Shown here: positions 12,001 to 15,768 of the stretch, in pieces
Numbering within the stretch: position 1 is the first letter of the stretch
How the letters are laid out: each line of letters begins with the position of its first letter
Source: CAKVOD01 sp050872805
Lineage (GTDB): Bacteria; Bacillota; Clostridia; Christensenellales; UBA1242
Direction of reading: 5' to 3'
Assembly: GCA_050872805.1 (NCBI GenBank)
Contig: JBNMHN010000006.1
Span: forward strand, 1-22,915
DNA: 22,915 bases
Made by a program: the position numbers and the translations under genes
The notes under the pieces: generated by a model
What the model was told of the DNA's origin: nothing
Seen by the model: the letters and a program-made list of their open reading frames with translations, nothing else
Database searches by the model: none

Positions 12001-13312
12001 TTACAGTTCAGGCGTTGGCACTATTACGGAATGTTCAAACAATGGTGGAGTCAATACCAATGGTTATGGCGGCGGAATTGTTGGACTTTCGGATGCGAAA
12101 GCCATCAGTGGCAATTACTCAATCAGTGATGTCATTAACAGAGGAGCACTTTCAGGAAGTGACAAAAACGAAAAACTTGGACAATTAGCAGGAAAGATTG
12201 CTGACACGGCGAACAATGTACTTTTGTCATCAAATGTCAAGGCATTGGGCGAATCATCTTCATCTTCATCAGTTCAAAACTGCTATGTTGTGGATGGTTC
12301 AAACACTGACCTTTACCAAAACAACGCACTTAAATCGGAAGTTTATAAAAACTTCAACTTTGACACTGTTTGGGGAATGTCACCAACGCAACTTGACACA
12401 TCAACAAACATGTATAGTTATCCATTGCTAAAATCTGGCGAGTATAACTATCCAAAACTTCGCAATTTGAGAAGTAGTAGAGATCTAGTTGCAGGCAAGG
12501 GCGGCTACTTTGTAAATCAATACTTCAATGTAGATAGTTATACATCTCAAACACCGACATTGTACATTGAGTCACAATATCAATTTGAGATATTCATCAA
12601 CTACTTCCTTGGAGAATTAGTTGCTCAAGATACCTACATTCCGCTTCCATCGAAACCGGGATCGGAATTGAAAGAAACTAGATGTGACGAAAAATTACTT
12701 TCATCAATAAAGGCAAATGATCAGTACACAAGTAGTGGCGTAACATTCAAGTTGTATAAGGCGGCACTAAGTAATATGCGCGCATCAAATAAACCTAGTG
12801 TTTATAACGATTCACAATCATATGGTGACTGGGTCGCATTGCCAGGGATTAGAAACAAAAATATTGACTTTAATAATATTACTATAAGTATCAACAATTT
12901 CAATGATAAGTACTTCGCAATCGGCAATGAAGGTTGGACATCATCAGGCTTCATTTCAAGCTTTGATGGAGACAATTATAACGGTGAAGGGAAAAATTCC
13001 CACTCTGATTATACAATCAGCAATTTGAAGTTAGAGTTTAAGAGCGCAACTGGGGGTGTGTACTTTGGTGGAATTGTCGCTTACTTAGGTAATGCAAACA
13101 TAAAAAATTGTGAAGTGTCCACAGGTACGGCACAAATCAAGTATGAGGGCTCATATGGGGCTTATACCTATGGTGGCGCAATCGCTGGCTTCATAAAAGG
13201 AAAAGCCGACGGCGATGACACCTATGGCTCTATCACTAATTGCTCACATACAGGCTTTAGCGAATCTACATTTGTCGGCTACAAGAAGACAAATTTGACA
13301 ATTAACTCGTAA
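2..13312 (+). CDS. Giant GLUG-repeat surface/secreted protein (5' end outside window)
   Basis: The frame is open from base 2 to a TAA at 13310-13312, so at least 4,436 residues are visible and the true start lies upstream; the GTG at 26 is not a credible start. To about 2215 the protein is beta-rich and repetitive, like tandem Ig- or cadherin-like domains, without GLUG motifs. From about 2219 GLUG-type blocks begin, each opened by a segment resembling 'YLIIDDIDLSGIDSWLPLG' and 'FSGTL' or 'LDGNG'. Block openings are near 2219, 3630, 5370, 6857, 7970, 8590, 11358 and 12555. Cores such as FVGGIVGYN are densest at 9122-10510, with about 12 in 1.4 kb. A Cys/His cluster interrupts at 11012-11149. 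GLUG motifs (Pfam Glug) occur in bacterial surface proteins, including streptococcal IgA1 proteases, but no protease motif was seen here. The C-terminus ends within a repeat, with no LPXTG motif or membrane segment. Adhesin or envelope scaffold is inference. Confidence 0.9.
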   Translation, partial: FASDLDESVFCDVEVFVVYGITSIDVDNIKKRVENDQTYKELKVALDGTFDFKISNYNVETINEVKSQFAALASGGYLFSFNEANIVTFDRFEVNDDKSFFVRYDASQIMTALSAVTTSARIYPYIAAQFSNGTEIVETKVVLSDIYYDFDLVIYEGLSNFNLQSTSEEIMPDTTLNYDVTLTTDQENDVIDFVKIYNGSKYDADGNVKECEVYDISQSTMHKGISQNTKFAMEILQAQFDEMQNTKTFTFEIAPSTYVDGSLAILQRETFTVEFGVTYANGTKATKSFTLTLVPQVLSNILANHYNDGADFDVNLTGAGEEVSTKIIPGQYGLLVVNLYPDYSTFDRLEITSSIVQNDAITFEQVYYNIDANNYDTKVENTQIIANGISVKRQSTKRLQEDGNFEYAFDGRIFLRTLTGSAITTGQVFTITISAYKEGESAPYITKMIELTALQTPYLTFDLTNGRTYKSVAHEYFVAHQVNNEFTVVTDSTVNETSGISSKITDASGAIVTGVSLVKTGNTIFSGERQTIKYVILANAAFEKGKTFNVELVVERSVNGVKTKTRIVNKLHVVDFLVTGFDIIDGQTDEILVSNGTLSRPLSTEGWQIEIKLKTISSLENQANVLRIEDQLNGRQTLYNGRYYNPWKYKVLSGMGVGQFATIDNDSVSQNFTLTNAGDGKGYHLIGRNIANVDTLMMDFSYYYDAQGAFTLPTSDLISLDGNPSTQFRLDFSLSSSVDHPLPITNKEEFLAMEEGIDYILLADINLGYNYVPLNTKISSLDGNGYTLEIESFSTEIDDKNSTEINLGLFGSVDTDTVLKNVTVRLSHKMTYDLQNYSTINFGVIAGTNAGTITNACVNQKVDQTSELLGQIVLTQSSSETSTISANIAGLVGTNTGTITNSRVEYLNLTSSGNVAGLTAQNTGVIASSYVLEPIIESTSGNTGGFVAVNGGTINTSYVRGKYVDDSLRAQDGLINAVGQVGGFVYQNGGSINDSYANIKISSQSRSAGFVYENATNGEIYNCLSLSDIIQNSIAHMPFVGTDSSDRFINNGTLTNAYYYRWNDANGNADRFVDYDRDGNKNPAQVMTAEDLKTTTSLAGFAFSRSDAEFSGVWVQPTNNVSAYFNGETTFGAVGTIAGFDKLAFKVGVPELVAPNVIARSVRRIDSIDTNDVTGESIYNYVYVTQSNANFTSNEKYGYALGTIHNQALISSAQDFVNTYEVEQNGQLVATSKMNARLIKNTDFSTYEENLRTPKVSLSAIFEGNGLSMTNISVVSNVDEKAERFGLFKSIIGDSDSPTNNVAAVKNIDFAFIEVKSATSNIVGSVAGSMTNANLIDVSVSGNQVAVKGANIVGGVVGLVDGNSKLFHVSSNISVNSGYRNSGNEEYKIDDETSINTRNALYTNDAMFYGADDLENKTIKNTLEYVSYAGAIAGVVDTKSDDTIMESYLAPNVYDIDVSGNVKVIGATAGGVFGMIGLYTFASNIDFEIGGSSYISGDEYAGGIVGELRGKLSQAKIAHTKQNDIDKLSFGATSDDINLEFFKKNTTTKASGGLVGFNFGGTILDSISHAYVRNPYSNLSGGAVGATISGDIKAVVATGSVVGRTSVGGLIGGIISTYETGSSTFYNEELLPLYFDKSLNIECTLNFEPVISEGTVVQKDQNSMVLSYVMAGNNWTTADQATLSEVNWGGLIGNYDTNLTRAYINTTHPKDKESRVNLINFYVAGGNDTNILRARGNEDESVDWMHIAEPITFASLTYENKQQYFGSYYRFVWDLTNDSKYPEIDIKAVPETITIESASDLLQIIWNLSANYLIIDDIDLSGIDSWLPLGTEKEPFSGTLRSEVKVSDGTYQTKNTYYKIENLKIVASNIQNVGLFGVTGYNYKTKSGATFENLVITVDEIVGKDFGTNSAYVGALVANARGATIKNVVTTKATKDSMIVSSSEFTGGIVGVMENLLVDDDESEIENAKSIFTSSISDSLSSLDIGILKRETGVAGGKTAKVGGVIGEINAGEVVRTVSNQKIGLCSQSYDEVDGSIKYTMLDNKTNYNGEYYNMSLYVGGIIGSNSTQVLTTQDGNLTQSIELKQSFSNTKIEIPVLNLYSDSNIDTILGGFLGRVDQNVKISNCYASGSITVNGKDTGVTVKNTLTIGGFAGQIVVPQENSEQTVVNSCYSLTTLTDKSNVTTIKGFGQIVGYDDSTLVDITDKPNAKMIARDCVYEHYYALVVDYDSNFGTSSAGILDKFRGVNSFKDDPTLHYPVLGVDAYTLGINDRTQDFAVYGTKLGSKINPILLTQSQDLLSITDYANGSEEYNYYLVTGDVENVPTHVYDAKGNVISNNSPMITEFYGFLNGNGHSLSGFTVKESPKVFDDEFNVISDPVDTENVGLFKLLKNGSCISGLSLTDVYIDFQSSSTVNNSTMNVAGLVGEMESGSVIFASTVSGEIFAKGAQYYKNVDGVKTLVSREQALNIGGLAGDVNGGRIINSANYARIASFDYKVFKNAGGTSTESLKTLNIGGLAGKISNNASMLNVFSISQVNYSDGNSQHTNVGQIAGYAEYSTIKNFYGKVEVVKQEYTNSVHLEDNVGVAVTSVEGRATNIITGESIQDLTNVKAEALAINYGYEYNPILSENVPKTSVKESVKKIVNDKEFTVEVTYYIPVNTETLMHLMKGNYNIKLENDIYIDSSSVFMEGKDGETVPENTVTVDTYSATLDGAYNTIYGVKGVFALDFGGSIINTAFSGTNGYKGTSNTIFKTMLSGSNISVVDLSVTSNNLGLAKERNSGHNIGDLNIDDKNLKNKFNGELWMNMSVTNDESEDRLRPFVKYWDDLDVRGVFLEKNEATKTVIIEDEDGNEVSSQEKEWRNNIKDIYQLSKYARLINDGDVFELKVTELDHNSTFDLGGKIWHSLQTFEDSILSTSENADEKAKIQNMYVEGTNNLGFIGTYNSSEGKLSNLEFTNAKIVNTEATSETTRYENIGVVIGNFTNGTVNDIDVKGIININVPKANNVGAAFGKAYGILNNISTVAETSEDVEKSTIKGLDFVGGIAGALTLPSKTASNIDNNYNISGRDFVGGLIGYSTGSNNPNIYFYEQVVNDGVATKVYHKNEGTVQGRNFVGGIVGYNDAVTLNLPTNFGNVEAIGYAVGGITGYSSAQTLSAENGVSSGTKNSVAVNNLIKVDTETEQSELAKTLYEGFAKIALTGTTYSKSELEKGYFYGGIVGYLNGSDIRADISNGDTNSRLNKNNATISATSFVGGIVGYNRAGSLYAKNVYLESVDNSLLGLRNYASVIGKTFVGGIAGINVNVEGKSATVKDSVVEISDGGSVISGEYCVGGIVGANYGKVWSVAAVGQLYGQTTNFGGIVGFNASDAEVQYANSSMIMTLSANESSMSTTSGVTISNVSANYFVGGIVGYNLGSVKKSTYNKGSNNKDSNNTAADAGTIKFAVDTSLSSAQMNNIYIGGLIGVNEGSLDEAYTDANTTIIQSLYDWFTVDGTIHIGGLVGLNSKNATIADCYSLAKIIQRTNYKTQGLYSDKEIAAVDSEIAGGLVYENLGEIKSSYATYCLYAKNSGTISNDCYVMKLNNGSYTVKDDSGNLDNYYRFIMTKFTLADVEIADVSIDGTAQSMEYEAKNVKLKFESVDGKFADTDWLVNVDPIKVSKGFAYFDDKVFECDCEFGECDCKDIDCCSKEVSKNVYVYCSCRSILGVGKFIDCVHRHEKLWREYYGVESDSRAAVVNEFVRLMLREVVFYLSFTGQTTPTNVNYDSGGNTNTVSPSVDNMPTTGFMGDGSLDNPFKIYSVNDFDTLNRQLEFGNTFVGKTFKLMRDIDLNGGSLTISSAAYPFQGAFDGNGKTIKGNVLKGGANDNIGLFQVLASGGQIKNLILVDCKSSGNNNVGLVVGKNLGTIQDVQVYSSSTSNEDYAVQGKENVGAICGLNLGYVNGCSIAARVKGSKNVGIVVGSNSNGRVYACETLNTTIELNSTTINVSSYVTGDTNVGGIAGYSSGVGTITECSNNGGVNTNGYGGGIVGLSDAKAISGNYSISDVINRGALSGSDKNEKLGQLAGKIADTANNVLLSSNVKALGESSSSSSVQNCYVVDGSNTDLYQNNALKSEVYKNFNFDTVWGMSPTQLDTSTNMYSYPLLKSGEYNYPKLRNLRSSRDLVAGKGGYFVNQYFNVDSYTSQTPTLYIESQYQFEIFINYFLGELVAQDTYIPLPSKPGSELKETRCDEKLLSSIKANDQYTSSGVTFKLYKAALSNMRASNKPSVYNDSQSYGDWVALPGIRNKNIDFNNITISINNFNDKYFAIGNEGWTSSGFISSFDGDNYNGEGKNSHSDYTISNLKLEFKSATGGVYFGGIVAYLGNANIKNCEVSTGTAQIKYEGSYGAYTYGGAIAGFIKGKADGDDTYGSITNCSHTGFSESTFVGYKKTNLTINS
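11012..11149 (+). other. Cys/His-rich module with SWIM-like zinc-finger spacing inside the giant protein
   Basis: These 46 codons, in frame with the giant protein, hold nine Cys and two His in the pattern CxC-x4-CxC-x4-CC-x11-CxC-x11-CxHxH. The last part, CxC-x11-CxH, fits the SWIM zinc-finger consensus CxC-xn-CxH and is followed by a possible helix (EKLWREYYG). Elsewhere the giant protein has only scattered single Cys. Codons here are AT-rich (TGT, GAT, ATT) unlike the upstream blocks. Metal binding or disulfide stabilisation are both possible. The SWIM match is by spacing only. Confidence 0.6.
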
Positions 13313-13364
13313 TGTAGTTAGTCAATGTAAATATGCTGTTGTGGCAATCGCCACAAAAAAAAGA

Positions 13365-13400
13365 AGCACACAGTCGAAAATCGACTGTGTGCTTTTTTTT
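13365..13400. terminator. Bidirectional intrinsic terminator between convergent genes
   Basis: A perfect 13-bp stem (agcacacagtcga / tcgactgtgtgct) encloses a 3-nt AAA loop and is followed by eight T residues at 13393-13400. On the opposite strand the stem is followed by a T-rich run (complement of 13355-13364), so it can end both the giant gene and the 266-residue minus-strand gene. A weaker 5-bp hairpin (13341-13354) lies just upstream. Confidence 0.93.
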
Positions 13401-13410
13401 ATATATTCAA

Positions 13411-14211
13411 TTATCGTGACATTTCGTCATCATCTTTTGCTTTATATTCAACGTGTTGTAGAACTTTAGGTTTGCACAATTCAGCGAGAGGGTAGTACTC
13501 TTTTGCATCATTAATACCCATTTCTTTGACGGCTTTTTTCAAGCGAATGACATCGCTCACATCAAGTTCTTCAGCAATAACTTTGCAAGTCAATCTGCGC
13601 AAAGTCTTCAAATCTTTGAATTTGATTGCTGTCTTTGCACCAGCATAAACTGCAATACCAAGCGCAGCGGCAATCATAGCGGACTCTGTGTTAGGTGCAT
13701 AATTGTGAAGTTTAGTCAAATTATATTCAATTACAGGAATAATTTCAGATACGTTAGTTGGTGTTAAACCGATATAACCTTCGCGAATTATGTTAATTGG
13801 AGTCAAGATAATACCAGCAATTGCGGCATACTTACCAGCCTTTTGAATGTAGCGCAAACTTGTGCGTTTTTTGTCACTTTTAATCATTGCCTTAACATTC
13901 TTTTTCACTTTCTTGAAATATTTTTTGTCGTTTTTGTCTGCATAAAACTTTACTTTCAATTCTTTATAAAGTTTTTTGATTTCTGCGTCGTCGAGATTGC
14001 TAATGTTTTGTGCGTCTGCCATAACAGAGCAAAACTCTCTTTGTTCCGCATTCAATTTTTTGGTGTCGATTTCAAAAAAATCGTCTTCTTTGTCGCCGCC
14101 GATTTCATCTTTAGCAACGTGTTTGTTTTCATCCATCTGTTCAACGATAGCGTTTGCCATATCATACAAAAATCTCGCATCGTATTCATAGATTTCATTT
14201 GTGTCAGTCAT
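13411..14211 (-). CDS. Unknown 266-residue protein with two possible membrane segments
   Basis: I do not recognise this family. The N-terminal ~60 residues are acidic (for example GGDKEDDFFEID). Residues 75-120 are lysine-rich and probably helical or coiled. Two hydrophobic stretches follow: residues ~125-145 (AAIAGIILTPINII) and ~176-195 (AMIAAALGIAVYAGA), joined by a ~30-residue loop. The C-terminus is charged and ends in DDDEMSR. No signal peptide is visible. The start is supported by an AAAGGAG ribosome site about 10 nt upstream (complement of 14222-14228) and a consensus promoter 28 nt further up. It is convergent with the giant gene and shares its terminator. It could be a membrane-associated structural or stress protein, but no function is supported. 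Confidence 0.85.
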   Translation of the reverse strand: MTDTNEIYEYDARFLYDMANAIVEQMDENKHVAKDEIGGDKEDDFFEIDTKKLNAEQREFCSVMADAQNISNLDDAEIKKLYKELKVKFYADKNDKKYFKKVKKNVKAMIKSDKKRTSLRYIQKAGKYAAIAGIILTPINIIREGYIGLTPTNVSEIIPVIEYNLTKLHNYAPNTESAMIAAALGIAVYAGAKTAIKFKDLKTLRRLTCKVIAEELDVSDVIRLKKAVKEMGINDAKEYYPLAELCKPKVLQHVEYKAKDDDEMSR

Positions 14212-14245
14212 AATCTTTTTACTCCTTTATAAGATTTATGGTTTG

Positions 14246-14274
14246 ATTATAACTCAAAAACGCCGATTTGTCAA
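14246..14274 (-). promoter_or_regulatory. Consensus sigma-A promoter for the 266-residue gene, overlapping the hisS terminator
   Basis: On the minus strand, TTGACA (complement of 14269-14274) and TATAAT (complement of 14246-14251) are separated by exactly 17 nt, a full 12/12 match. Transcription should begin near 14239, giving a leader of about 28 nt. The -35 box lies in the loop of the hisS terminator hairpin. Confidence 0.9.
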
Positions 14275-14291
14275 TACTTTTCGGCGTTTTT
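14256..14291 (-). terminator. hisS intrinsic terminator
   Basis: An 11-bp perfect stem (aaaaacgccga at 14256-14266, tcggcgttttt at 14281-14291) has a 14-nt loop and lies just after the hisS stop codon. Read on the minus strand it ends in TTTTT. The downstream arm falls in the spacer of the promoter at 14246-14274. Confidence 0.8.
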
Positions 14292-14304
14292 ATTTGGCGT
14301 TTTT

Positions 14305-15552
14305 TTATTCACGAACGCCCAGTTGATTTATCTCATTTGTACCAAAAATTGTAAAGTAAGCAAAACAGTTGTCTTTCAAAAGTTCCAGTTGGTGCCCAAG
14401 ATTGTTTGCGCGCGGCATAATTGCGACATCATAGTCTTTTTTGAGTGAGTCGGCATAACGCTTGACGTCGACAAAATCGTCGTCCTTTGCGTAAATTACC
14501 GCCGCCTTAGGAACAGCGTTCAAACAAAAGTCGTTTTCATTAATAATAGTAAATATCCTCTCAAAACCTAGCGAGAACCCAACCGCAGGGCAGTCCTGCT
14601 TAGTGATTTTGCCAATCATCTTATTGTAGCGTCCGCCGCCCCCGCACGCGCCCTCGAAGCCGTCAAGATAAACCTCAAACACGCAATCCGTGTAATAGCC
14701 TTGCCCGCGAATGATTGAAATGTCAAAGCACGCCGTATACAGCCCGTCACTGAACGCGTTAACCGCCTCAATGAGCCTTTTCATATTTTTAATGTCGTCA
14801 TTTTCTTCTAGGTATTTATCAAGCGCGTCAAAGCCATTTTCTTTGATGTCGACAATTGTTTCAATGAGGGAAGTGACGGACTCCGCATTGTAATTTTCGA
14901 GCAACAATTCATTTTTGACGCCCTCATAGCCGATTTTGTCGTACTTGTCAAGCACAACGCAAATGTCCTCGCACTGATTTATATGGAAACCATTATTGAT
15001 AATTAATTGATTCAAAACCTTTCTATTGTTGACCTTGAAAACAAAGTTTTTGAACCCCAAGCAGGTCAGCGCCTCGCCGCCGCACACAAGCAACTCAATC
15101 TCAGCATTAATAGACGGGTCGCCCAAAATGTCAATGTCGCACTGCGTGAACTGGCGCTTGCGCCCGCGTTGTGGGCGGTCGGCGCGAAACGCCTCATCAA
15201 TTTGTAGTGCCTTGAATGGCATTGGCAAAAAGTTGCGATTGTTTGCAAAAAAGCGCGCAAGCGGAACTGTGAGGTCGTACCTAAGCGCAAGGTCGCTAAC
15301 ATCCTTTATAGATAGGTTATCCTTTGACAAATCAAGTTTTTCGCCGCGTTTTAGTACCTTGAACATCAACTTGACGTTGTCGCCGCCCTCGCTGCCAAGC
15401 ATCAAATCTAAGTCCTCCAAAATCGGCGTCTTTATTTGCAAAAAGCCATTTTTTGTATAAACGGACTTGATAATGTCATATATGTAGTTACGTTGCTGCA
15501 TTTCTTTGGGAATATAGTCCTGCGTGCCACGTATGGGTTCAAAATTTTTCAT
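14305..15552 (-). CDS. hisS: Histidyl-tRNA synthetase, slightly short at the C-terminus
   Basis: This 415-residue protein charges tRNA-His with histidine in the cytoplasm. Class II signatures are in order: RGTQDYIP at 8-15, motif 2 FRADRPQRGRKRQFTQCD at 122-139, histidine-specific RGQGYYTDCVFE at 282-293, GGGGRYN at 304-310 and motif 3 AVGFSLGFER at 323-332. Intact motif 2 and the catalytic-type Arg argue against the HisZ paralogue. The usual RGLDYY reads RGQGYY here. The anticodon-binding domain (~347-415) ends at FGTNEINQLGVRE, about 20 residues short of the usual tail after the last strand. The start is set by a TAGGAG site 6 nt upstream of ATG. No T-box leader fits. It is divergent from the second GLUG gene. 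Confidence 0.96.
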   Translation of the reverse strand: MKNFEPIRGTQDYIPKEMQQRNYIYDIIKSVYTKNGFLQIKTPILEDLDLMLGSEGGDNVKLMFKVLKRGEKLDLSKDNLSIKDVSDLALRYDLTVPLARFFANNRNFLPMPFKALQIDEAFRADRPQRGRKRQFTQCDIDILGDPSINAEIELLVCGGEALTCLGFKNFVFKVNNRKVLNQLIINNGFHINQCEDICVVLDKYDKIGYEGVKNELLLENYNAESVTSLIETIVDIKENGFDALDKYLEENDDIKNMKRLIEAVNAFSDGLYTACFDISIIRGQGYYTDCVFEVYLDGFEGACGGGGRYNKMIGKITKQDCPAVGFSLGFERIFTIINENDFCLNAVPKAAVIYAKDDDFVDVKRYADSLKKDYDVAIMPRANNLGHQLELLKDNCFAYFTIFGTNEINQLGVRE

Positions 15553-15593
15553 AAATTGCTCCTATTATCTCAAAATCTAATAAAATATATGGT

Positions 15594-15622
15594 ATTATAA
15601 TACATTTTTACGGAAAATGCAA
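15594..15622 (-). promoter_or_regulatory. Probable hisS promoter
   Basis: On the minus strand a perfect TATAAT (complement of 15594-15599) is preceded 17 nt upstream by TTGCAT (complement of 15617-15622), a weak -35. The predicted leader is about 35 nt and contains the ribosome site, leaving no space for a riboswitch or T-box. Confidence 0.6.
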
Positions 15623-15705
15623 CAAATTGTACGAAAGAAAGGGCGAACGCATCCGCCAACTACAAAAAAAAGAAAGTAAGTTATTAAAAAACTTGCCAAA
15701 TGGTA

Positions 15706-15734
15706 TTGACAAAAATGTCATAAAAAAGTATAAT
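15706..15734 (+). promoter_or_regulatory. Consensus sigma-A promoter with overlapping dyad for the second GLUG gene
   Basis: TTGACA at 15706-15711 and TATAAT at 15729-15734 are 17 nt apart, a perfect match. A dyad, TGACA-aaaa-TGTCA (15707-15720), overlaps the -35 box and could be an operator. A TAGGAGAG ribosome site follows at 15755-15762. Confidence 0.9.
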
Positions 15735-15768
15735 ATATGCAAAGTAAAAGACGTTAGGAGAGAATTGA

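Noticed and set aside
13341..13354. Separate terminator GTGGC-aatc-GCCAC
   Set aside because: It is followed by A residues on the plus strand and has only 5 bp; the neighbouring 13-bp hairpin is the terminator.
14305..15552. HisZ (ATP phosphoribosyltransferase subunit) instead of HisRS
   Set aside because: Full motif 2, the RGxxYY block and an anticodon domain are present, and no histidine biosynthesis gene is nearby.
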